In this document: positions 6,008-14,586 of the stretch, in pieces
Layout: each line of letters opens with the position of its first letter
How positions within the stretch are numbered: position 1 is the first letter of the stretch
Assembly: GCA_947454695.1 (NCBI GenBank)
Contig: CANGMW010000028.1
Coordinates: 1-14,586, forward strand
Direction of reading: 5' to 3'
Source: Comamonadaceae bacterium
GTDB lineage: Bacteria > Pseudomonadota > Gammaproteobacteria > Burkholderiales > Burkholderiaceae_C
DNA length: 14,586 bases
Notes under the pieces: generated by a model
Seen by the model: the letters and a program-made list of their open reading frames with translations, nothing else
Told to the model about the DNA's origin: nothing
The model's database searches: none
Translations under genes and position numbers: made by a program

Positions 6008-6016
6008 ATTGTAGCA
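6008..6016 (-). promoter_or_regulatory. Extended -10 promoter of tRNA-Phe
   Basis: TGC-TACAAT on the minus strand gives a near-consensus -10 (5 of 6) with the TGn extension, placing the start a few bases before the tRNA 5' end at 5997. No good -35 is present at 16-18 bases, which fits an extended -10 promoter. Confidence 0.55.
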
Positions 6017-6041
6017 GAACTAAGTAGGCCAGCGCGATCGC

Positions 6042-6716
6042 CTAAACACCGTTGCGCTTGCTGCGGGTCAAGTCCACACCGAGTTGCTTGAGCTTGCGGT
6101 ACAGGTGCGTGCGCTCCAGGCCCGTCTTTTCGGCAACACGCGTCATAGACCCGTTTTCCCGGGCAAGGTGGTATTCGAAGTAAGCCTTTTCGAACTCGTC
6201 ACGCGCTTCCCGCAATGGCTTGTCGAGCCGAAAACTTTGGTGTGCTTGCGGACCTGCGTCGGCAGGAATGAGGGGCTGCGCTGCGCTGGCGATGATCTCC
6301 CGGATTTCATCCGGGCCACCCGATACAAGATTCTTTTCAGGCTTGGGTTGCGCCCCTTTGGATAGGCCGTGCTCTACAGCCTTGAGCAATTTTTGCAGCG
6401 TGATGGGTTTTTCGAGAAAGGCGTGGGCGCCAATTTTGGTGGCGGCCACCGCCGTGTCAATCGTCGCGTGTCCGCTCATCATGATGACGGGCATCGTCAG
6501 CAGACCGGCAGTGGACCATTCTTTAAGCAGGGTGACTCCATCCGTGTCGGGCATCCAGATATCCAGCAGCACCAAGTCAGGGCACTCGCGAAAGCGAGCC
6601 TGACGCGCCTGCGCCGCGTTCTCTGCCACTTCGACAGCATGCCCTTCGTCGTTCAGGATTTCCCAGAGCAGGTCACGAATGCCTAACTCGTCATCCACCA
6701 CCAAGATATTTGCCAT
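6042..6716 (-). CDS. ntrX: NtrX-like response regulator (receiver plus Fis-type helix-turn-helix)
   Basis: This 224-residue regulator has an N-terminal receiver domain (about 1-118). It shows the acidic pair D8-D9, phospho-acceptor D52 in LLDIWMPDTDG, S81 and K103. A linker of about 65 residues follows, then a Fis-type DNA-binding helix-turn-helix (about 184-214, SMTRVAEKTGLERTHLYRKL). The central AAA+ sigma-54 activation domain of classical NtrX and NtrC is absent, so it probably cannot drive sigma-54 open-complex formation by itself. Short versions next to ntrY are known in betaproteobacteria. It is predicted to be phosphorylated by NtrY, whose stop lies 22 bases upstream, and to bind DNA in the cytoplasm. 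NtrYX systems are linked to nitrogen and redox control in other bacteria; the target genes here cannot be read from the window. The ribosome site is weak. Confidence 0.88.
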   Translation of the reverse strand: MANILVVDDELGIRDLLWEILNDEGHAVEVAENAAQARQARFRECPDLVLLDIWMPDTDGVTLLKEWSTAGLLTMPVIMMSGHATIDTAVAATKIGAHAFLEKPITLQKLLKAVEHGLSKGAQPKPEKNLVSGGPDEIREIIASAAQPLIPADAGPQAHQSFRLDKPLREARDEFEKAYFEYHLARENGSMTRVAEKTGLERTHLYRKLKQLGVDLTRSKRNGV

Positions 6717-6738
6717 ATGTGAACTATTGCCTGCCCTC

Positions 6739-9027
6739 TCAGGCGTCTACTGGTTTGTCAATTGCGAATGATAACGACACTTGGGCGCCGACGATCTTGT
6801 CGTCCACGATCCGGTTACTGATATCGATCCGTGCGCCATGCTCATCTGCAATTTTCTTCACCACGGCCAAACCCAGTCCGGTTCCTTTGGGCTTGGTTGT
6901 GACATAGGGCTCAAAGGCCCGTTTAAGTATGGCCTCTGGGAACCCCAGCCCTTGGTCGGCGATGATCAAACGCACCCGCTTTTTGGTTTCGGACCACTGT
7001 GTCTTGAGTATGACAGGGTTCTCCGAGCTGCTCAGTTCGGCGCTGTCCGTAGCGTCCTGCGCATTTTGCAAGAGGTTGTGCAAGACCTGCCTGATTTGCT
7101 CTTTATCGCCAAGAATCAGGGGGCAGCGCTCGTCGAGGTCGAGTTGAACGGGTACTTTAGAGCCTTCGTGGCCATAGAGCTGAAAGACTTCGGCAGCAAT
7201 TTGGTTGAGATCAATCGGCTTGAGGTCAGCCGTTGGCAAGCGGGCGTAGTCTCTGAATTCATTAACCAGTCGCTTCATCGCATCGACCTGGTCGACGATG
7301 GTCTTGACGGATTTGCTCAGTACTTGTTGGTCAGTGGCGTCCACTTTGCCGGTGAGTTTTTTCTCAAGTCGCTCTGCCGAGAGCTGTATTGGCGTGAGTG
7401 GGTTTTTAATTTCATGCGCCAGTCGCCTGGCCACCTCCCCCCAGGCCTGGGAGCGTTGCGCAGAGACAATTTCTGAGATGTCATCAAAGACCAACAGCCA
7501 CGTGTTTGCAGGCAACTCTGCGCCACGCGCCACCAATGTGATGGTGCCGTGATCCGACTGTCCATTCATCACGCCGGCGGCAGAATTTCCCAGTTCGATG
7601 GATTGCTGCCAGTGGTCCAAGCCATGCTCAGCCCTGGCCTCCTGAAAGCTGTCGAACTGTTGCTGCACCTTGTCTGCAAATTCCTCCAGCCCTACGATAT
7701 CGCCCAAGCGCTGTCCCTCGCAGGCGGCCAAAGGCGCGCGCAAGATGCGGGTCGCACCCGGGTTAGCGGATTGCACTTCGCCATGCTGGTTAAGTACGAT
7801 CACCCCTGCCGTCAAGTTATCCAGAATCGTCTGCAGATTCTCCCGGGAGGTGCTCACCTCTTGCATGCTATGTTCCACCGCGCGGCGCGCATCCGAGAGC
7901 TGCTGCGTCATGTCGGCAAATGATCGCGTGAGGCCCCCGAGCTCGTCGCGCCCCAACAGCACGGCCTTAGGGGTGAGGTCACCTGCCGCCACCTGCCGCA
8001 CCCCTTCGGCCAGCAGCAGCAATGGGCGGGTAATTTGATTGCCCAGCACCACGGCCAACAAGACCGAGCCGAACACGGCCAAAAACAAACTCAAGGTCAG
8101 GGTGCCGATGTACATGCGCCGCAGTCCGTCCCGCGCCAGCGCCCGCTCTTGGTATTCACGATGGGCATCTGTCACTGCCAAGGCGTTGGCAATAAGAGAG
8201 TCTGACAACTCTTGCGTGACTTGCAAATACCGCGGCTCTTCCAAGACGTTTAAACCCACACTGGGCACCAACACCAAAGCCTTGATTCGGGCTCGTCTGA
8301 CGGGCTCGTTACTGGGCTCTTCCAGACCTTCAACCCACGTGATGGCGCGTTGGCTGCGGCTCGTTCGGTATTGCTGAAGTGTGGGGCGCTCCGGGTTGAG
8401 CAAAAATTTTGAATCGCCAACGCTGGCTATCAGCTGCCCATTGCTGGACCACAGCTGTGCATCGCGAACATTGAGTTGTTCTCTGTACTTTTCCATCACC
8501 ACCGCGGCCAAAGCGTCCGGCGTGTCTTGCATTTGCTGGGCCACGACGCGGGTTTTGCTGGTGAGCTCCACGGCCATATTGTCCAAAGCCGAGCGCCCCA
8601 GACTCAAGCCCGCTTCCAGCGCGCCTTCGACCTTCACATCAAACCAACTTTCAATCGAGCGCGAAACAAACTGGTAAGACACCACGTAGATCAAAACCCC
8701 CGGCATGAAGCCGGCCAAGGCAAAAACCGCAGCAAGCTTGACCAACAAGCGGCTCCCGAATCGCCCCTGTACAAACCGCTTGACCAAACGTGCAGCAATC
8801 CAACCAATCACCAGCAACAGCAGCACAGCCACCACCACATTAATGGCAAATAAATTGCTGTAGTTGCTCTCATACATCTCGCGGTTGTTGGTGGCTTGTG
8901 TGAGCAAGAACAACAGCACCAGGCCTATGGCCGCAATGGCTGCCAAGCCGACGCCCAAGGTCCAACGCATCGCGCGCGATGTAGGGTCGACCCGCCGACC
9001 TGCGGTGTCTTGGTCCGCAGGCTTCAC
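6739..9027 (-). CDS. ntrY: NtrY sensor histidine kinase
   Basis: This is a 762-residue membrane histidine kinase with NtrY architecture. Three transmembrane helices (about 21-43, 61-83, 93-118) precede a periplasmic sensor region (about 120-305), then a fourth helix (308-330). These are followed by HAMP (330-385), PAS (about 393-520) and the kinase core. The phosphorylated His is H538 in RRLAHEIKNPLTP. The N box (NLLQNAQDA, N655), DQGLGF (691-696) and GTGLGL (715-720) show an intact ATP site. The start is the GTG at 9025-9027, which overlaps the stop of the DUF4390 gene by 4 bases (GTGA) and has GGAGAG 6 bases upstream. A longer frame to 9201 would overlap the upstream gene and gives a proline- and arginine-rich leader unlike the family. 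It is predicted to autophosphorylate and pass phosphate to the adjacent regulator; the signal is unknown. Confidence 0.92.
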   Translation of the reverse strand: MKPADQDTAGRRVDPTSRAMRWTLGVGLAAIAAIGLVLLFLLTQATNNREMYESNYSNLFAINVVVAVLLLLVIGWIAARLVKRFVQGRFGSRLLVKLAAVFALAGFMPGVLIYVVSYQFVSRSIESWFDVKVEGALEAGLSLGRSALDNMAVELTSKTRVVAQQMQDTPDALAAVVMEKYREQLNVRDAQLWSSNGQLIASVGDSKFLLNPERPTLQQYRTSRSQRAITWVEGLEEPSNEPVRRARIKALVLVPSVGLNVLEEPRYLQVTQELSDSLIANALAVTDAHREYQERALARDGLRRMYIGTLTLSLFLAVFGSVLLAVVLGNQITRPLLLLAEGVRQVAAGDLTPKAVLLGRDELGGLTRSFADMTQQLSDARRAVEHSMQEVSTSRENLQTILDNLTAGVIVLNQHGEVQSANPGATRILRAPLAACEGQRLGDIVGLEEFADKVQQQFDSFQEARAEHGLDHWQQSIELGNSAAGVMNGQSDHGTITLVARGAELPANTWLLVFDDISEIVSAQRSQAWGEVARRLAHEIKNPLTPIQLSAERLEKKLTGKVDATDQQVLSKSVKTIVDQVDAMKRLVNEFRDYARLPTADLKPIDLNQIAAEVFQLYGHEGSKVPVQLDLDERCPLILGDKEQIRQVLHNLLQNAQDATDSAELSSSENPVILKTQWSETKKRVRLIIADQGLGFPEAILKRAFEPYVTTKPKGTGLGLAVVKKIADEHGARIDISNRIVDDKIVGAQVSLSFAIDKPVDA

Positions 9028-9659
9028 CTGAGGCTCTCCACCATGAGGCGCTGGCTGGCTGCGGTGGAGAGCATCCAATCGCTTTGCCCGATGGCGCCAA
9101 TTTGCAAGGGCCTGGGCAACTGCGAGACATCCAAACGGAATCGGTAGTCCACACGGTAAGCCGCGCCGGGGACCAGGTCGGCCATGTCGGCAATGCGCCA
9201 ACCTGACACGCGGCGGATAGCAGCCAGGGCGTCGCTCAGGGCATCGTAGTTCTGGTTCAGTGCCACACCCAAGCCGTTATTGGTGATGTGCCCTGCCCCC
9301 ACGGTCAGCCGCCAACGACGCGTCAAAGGCTGGAACATCAAGCGCATGTGCCGCTCGCTGGTGATCACTTTTTTGTCAAACCAATACCAGCGCTCGCGGG
9401 ATACATCCACCTCGGAGACGAAGATCACGGGCACGCCCTTGAGCAAGGCGTCCTCCACGGTGCTGGGGAGTTCAAAGTTCACCGAGGCACTGAGCAGCAG
9501 GCTGTCTGCGTTTCGCTCCACTTGAAGGGAGAGCACTTCGGGTGATACCCCTTGCGCCTGTGCGGTCGTGGCGAGCACACAAGTCAGCAAGACGCAGCAA
9601 AGCCGCGCGGTCCAATCAAACCGTGCTTTTTTCCAACAGTGCGTAATAAAAGCCATCAT
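9024..9659 (-). CDS. Exported DUF4390 protein
   Basis: This is a 211-residue protein with a Sec signal peptide: basic KKAR...R, then LCCVLLTCVLATTAQAQG, with likely cleavage after AQA. The mature part begins with a beta-rich stretch (VLSLQVERNADSLLLSASVN). It later has ERWYWFDKKV and HMRLMFQPLTRRWRLTVG, fitting the DUF4390 family of uncharacterised exported proteins that accompany ntrY in betaproteobacteria. The start is the ATG at 9657-9659, with AGGGG 7 bases upstream, inside the last codons of rsmB (44-base overlap); the second ATG right after it is also possible. The stop overlaps ntrY. Being made together with NtrY and placed in the periplasm, it might modulate sensing by NtrY, but that is inference. 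No catalytic motif is seen. Confidence 0.82.
   Translation of the reverse strand: MMAFITHCWKKARFDWTARLCCVLLTCVLATTAQAQGVSPEVLSLQVERNADSLLLSASVNFELPSTVEDALLKGVPVIFVSEVDVSRERWYWFDKKVITSERHMRLMFQPLTRRWRLTVGAGHITNNGLGVALNQNYDALSDALAAIRRVSGWRIADMADLVPGAAYRVDYRFRLDVSQLPRPLQIGAIGQSDWMLSTAASQRLMVESLR
9034..9039 (-). promoter_or_regulatory. Ribosome binding site that fixes the GTG start of ntrY
   Basis: GGAGAG on the minus strand lies 6 bases before the GTG at 9027, inside the end of the DUF4390 gene. Together with the GTGA stop-start overlap it indicates translational coupling. Confidence 0.7.
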
Positions 9660-10956
9660 GGTCAATCCCCTGATTGTCCGTGACAGCGTCGCCAATGGCC
9701 GTGCTTTTGGGTAATAAATGCCCCACAGAGGGTATCTTGCGGGCTTGGGTGTTGTGTGCAAGAAACGTTTGAATCTGCAAGTCGCCCTCGGCCTTGAACA
9801 CTGAGCAGGTGCAATACAGCAACCGACCGCCGGGTTTGAGCAAAGGCCACAGGGCTTTGAGTAGGGCCGCTTGGGTTTGCGCCAGCTGTGCCACGTCAGT
9901 CTCTCGGCGCAGCCAACGCACGTCCGGATGACGGCGCACGATGCCCGAAGCGGTACAAGGTGCATCCAACAAGATGGCGTCATACAAGCGTCCGTCCCAC
10001 CATGTTTTGGGATGGGCCGCATCACCCACCAGGACCTGTGCCTGCAAACCCAAACGGGTCAAGGTGCCCTCAATCCGTTGGCACCGCTCGGGGTCAATGT
10101 CCAGGGCAGTGACTTCTCCATCGTGCATTTCCAGCAGATGCGCTGTCTTACCTCCCGGCGCTGCACACGCGTCCAGCACACGAGCCCCAGCAGGCAGACC
10201 CGCCAGGAGCAAAGGCGCCGCCATTTGTGCCGCCGCGTCTTGGACCGACACCCAACCCGCGTCAAAGCCCGGCAAGTTTTGTACGCCGGTGGCTTTGTTC
10301 AATGTGATGCCGCTCGCGCCACTGAGGTGTGCAGCAATACCCGCCGCTTCGAGTTGCTGCAAATAGCTCGCCGAATCGGTCTGGCGCGCATTAACCCTCA
10401 AAGTCATGGGCGCCTGGCGGTTGTTCGCTTCCAGAATCGCCTGCCATTGCTCGGGGTAATCGGTTTGCAAGCGCTTGATCCACCAGGCCGGATGATTCCA
10501 GCGCGCCACAGGCATGTTCTGCGTGGCGTTCACCAAAGCCTCTCGCTCGCGCAAAAAGCGGCGCAAACAAGCGTTGATGAAATTGGCTTGGGCGCGCATG
10601 GCCGGGGTGCGCTTGGCCGTCTCCACCGCTTGGTTCACCAAGGTGAACACCTCATAGGGTGCACTGGCCTCTTGCCACACCAAGGCCAGAGCCGTGCACA
10701 GCAAGGCATCGGCAGGGGGACTCGGTTTTCGCGGCGCCAGCAAGGCACGCAAGGCTTCTGCCCGGCCGAGTTGACGCAAGACGGCAAACGCCAGCGACTG
10801 CACACCGGGGCGCAAAGGCAAGGGCACCTCCTCCAATGCAGCCGTGCCGGAAACCCCGGAGCGAATGTGCAGCAGGACTTGGGCGACCCACTGCAGCTGA
10901 CGCCACAGTTCGGGTTGTTGGTGTGAAGCAGGCTCTGAGGCCACAGGGGTTTTCAT
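9616..10956 (-). CDS. rsmB: 16S rRNA (cytosine-967-C5)-methyltransferase RsmB
   Basis: This 446-residue protein has the two-part RsmB layout. A NusB-like helical RNA-binding domain covers about 20-145, and a Nol1/Nop2/Sun methyltransferase domain covers about 180-446. The SAM site is DACAAPGGK (262-270) with ALDIDPERC (284-292). The two catalytic cysteines of RNA m5C methyltransferases are present: C334 in LLDAPCTASG, and C384 in YCTCSV, which is the expected nucleophile. The enzyme methylates C967 of 16S rRNA (E. coli numbering). It begins with ATG at 10956, sharing one base with the stop of the LemA-like gene (TAATG), and ends inside the start of the DUF4390 gene, so three genes are translationally linked. 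No defect seen. Confidence 0.95.
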   Translation of the reverse strand: MKTPVASEPASHQQPELWRQLQWVAQVLLHIRSGVSGTAALEEVPLPLRPGVQSLAFAVLRQLGRAEALRALLAPRKPSPPADALLCTALALVWQEASAPYEVFTLVNQAVETAKRTPAMRAQANFINACLRRFLREREALVNATQNMPVARWNHPAWWIKRLQTDYPEQWQAILEANNRQAPMTLRVNARQTDSASYLQQLEAAGIAAHLSGASGITLNKATGVQNLPGFDAGWVSVQDAAAQMAAPLLLAGLPAGARVLDACAAPGGKTAHLLEMHDGEVTALDIDPERCQRIEGTLTRLGLQAQVLVGDAAHPKTWWDGRLYDAILLDAPCTASGIVRRHPDVRWLRRETDVAQLAQTQAALLKALWPLLKPGGRLLYCTCSVFKAEGDLQIQTFLAHNTQARKIPSVGHLLPKSTAIGDAVTDNQGIDHDGFYYALLEKSTV

Positions 10957-11480
10957 TAAAAATTTTGAGCTGGTTTAAAGCGAAACAAACCCGCGAGCCA
11001 ATGCGCGGGGAACTCGGCTATGGCCAGGTTGTAGCGGTTCACGCAAGCGTTGAATTCCTCACGCGGGCGCTCGACCTGCTGTTCAATTTTTTGCCACTGA
11101 AGTTCTAAGGCCTCCGGTACGAGTTCGCCCGCCAAATCAGGCGGCTCAGCGCGTAGCCGTGACCACGAGGCAAACAAAATTTCATGCGCGGTCAGCAAGG
11201 CGCGAATCGCGGGCACATCCAAACATTGCACCTGTGCAATCTGCAAAGAGGACGCGTACTGCTCCGCGGCGCCGACCAAACCGACTTGCGCAGCAGGGCC
11301 TTCATTGTTCAACGCCAAAAAGCTGCCACGTACCAGTGCCGGGTACAGCAGCAACTGTTCATGCAATTGCATAAAGCTGGTCTTGGCTTGCGCGCGCAGT
11401 TTCACCAGCCGGTTGTAGGCGCCGACCGACCAAAACAACAACACCGCCCAAATAAGCCAAATCGCAATAGAACCACCCAT
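10956..11480 (-). CDS. LemA-like membrane protein
   Basis: This is a 174-residue protein. One N-terminal membrane helix (about 3-21, GGSIAIWLIWAVLLFWSVGA) is followed by YNRLVKLRAQAKTSF, the usual LemA entry, and a long helical region. The C-terminus has CVNRYNLAIAEFPAHWLAGLF and FKPAQNF, matching the YN..i..fP...iA..F signature of the LemA family. The middle is more divergent than in typical members, so I call it LemA-like. LemA proteins form helical bundles facing away from the membrane; their role is poorly defined. The start is the ATG at 11478-11480 with AAGGAG 10 bases upstream (11491-11496). The longer frame to 11564 begins inside the rpoC terminator and is rejected. It is the first gene of the set leading to ntrX. 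Confidence 0.78.
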   Translation of the reverse strand: MGGSIAIWLIWAVLLFWSVGAYNRLVKLRAQAKTSFMQLHEQLLLYPALVRGSFLALNNEGPAAQVGLVGAAEQYASSLQIAQVQCLDVPAIRALLTAHEILFASWSRLRAEPPDLAGELVPEALELQWQKIEQQVERPREEFNACVNRYNLAIAEFPAHWLAGLFRFKPAQNF

Positions 11481-11490
11481 GTGGCGAAAA

Positions 11491-11496
11491 CTCCTT
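11491..11496 (-). promoter_or_regulatory. Ribosome binding site of the LemA-like gene
   Basis: A perfect AAGGAG lies 10 bases before the ATG at 11480, slightly further than usual. It supports the shorter start. The 48-base space between the rpoC terminator and this gene holds no clear promoter; a TATGAA could be a -10, with its -35 inside the terminator. Confidence 0.6.
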
Positions 11497-11528
11497 GAAT
11501 TCGCAAATTCATAACAAGAGAACGCATG

Positions 11529-11564
11529 AAAAATGCCCCAGACCTTATCAGGTGCTTGGGGCAT
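11529..11564 (-). terminator. Intrinsic terminator of rpoC
   Basis: ATGCCCCA (11557-11564 read leftward) pairs with TGGGGCAT (11533-11540). An additional inner ACCT/AGGT pair closes a GATA loop, and a run of T follows (11529-11533). It lies 25 bases after the rpoC stop and closes the ribosomal protein/RNA polymerase operon. Confidence 0.88.
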
Positions 11565-11589
11565 TGATCATGCTACAGAACAGCGTTGC

Positions 11590-14586
<2,997 letters not shown>

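Noticed and set aside
9028..9201. Longer N-terminus of ntrY up to 9201
   Set aside because: It would overlap the DUF4390 gene by almost 180 bases and encodes a Pro/Arg-rich leader; the GTG at 9027 has a good ribosome site and a GTGA overlap.
9660..10025. Longer N-terminus of the DUF4390 frame up to 10025
   Set aside because: It lies wholly inside rsmB in another frame; a proper signal peptide begins at the ATG at 9659, with AGGGG upstream.
9871..10926. Long plus-strand open frame opposite rsmB (351 codons)
   Set aside because: It is antisense to a gene with all catalytic motifs intact; the Arg/Gln-rich product has no recognisable domain.

Overview
The window looks like the chromosome of a betaproteobacterium of the order Burkholderiales, most likely Comamonadaceae. 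This rests on the right-hand half, which reads rpoC, a LemA-like gene, rsmB, a DUF4390 gene, ntrY, a short ntrX-type regulator and tRNA-Phe. The rsmB-DUF4390-ntrY-ntrX order is typical of betaproteobacteria. The genus is inferred, not proven. Every gene I can support lies on the minus strand, so transcription runs from high to low coordinates.

Right part (11590-14586): the C-terminal ~998 residues of RNA polymerase beta' (rpoC), cut by the window edge and closed by a strong intrinsic terminator. Middle part (6042-11480): a tight set of five genes, namely a LemA-like membrane protein, the 16S rRNA m5C967 methyltransferase RsmB, an exported DUF4390 protein, the histidine kinase NtrY and its response regulator. 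The first four are joined by overlaps of 1, 44 and 4 bases, and the regulator follows after a 22-base gap. Next come tRNA-Phe with its own extended -10 promoter (5922-5997) and a perfect-stem terminator.

Left part (1-5752) is accessory in character. It holds three paralogous lipoproteins, each a signal peptide with lipobox followed by six NHL-type repeats of about 54 residues, i.e. a predicted six-bladed beta-propeller on the cell envelope. Between the second and third copies sit two SAM-dependent methyltransferase genes separated by 5 bases. Directly downstream of them is a decayed piece of a fourth NHL gene matching only the last blade. This suggests an ancestral NHL array that the methyltransferase pair interrupted or partly replaced. 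The left edge carries the first 31 codons of a TPR protein.

The most interesting signal is this NHL lipoprotein array with its remnant and methyltransferase cassette. Its function cannot be read from the sequence. The housekeeping half is ordinary, apart from a C-A mismatch in the tRNA-Phe acceptor stem and a response regulator without the AAA+ domain of classical NtrX.
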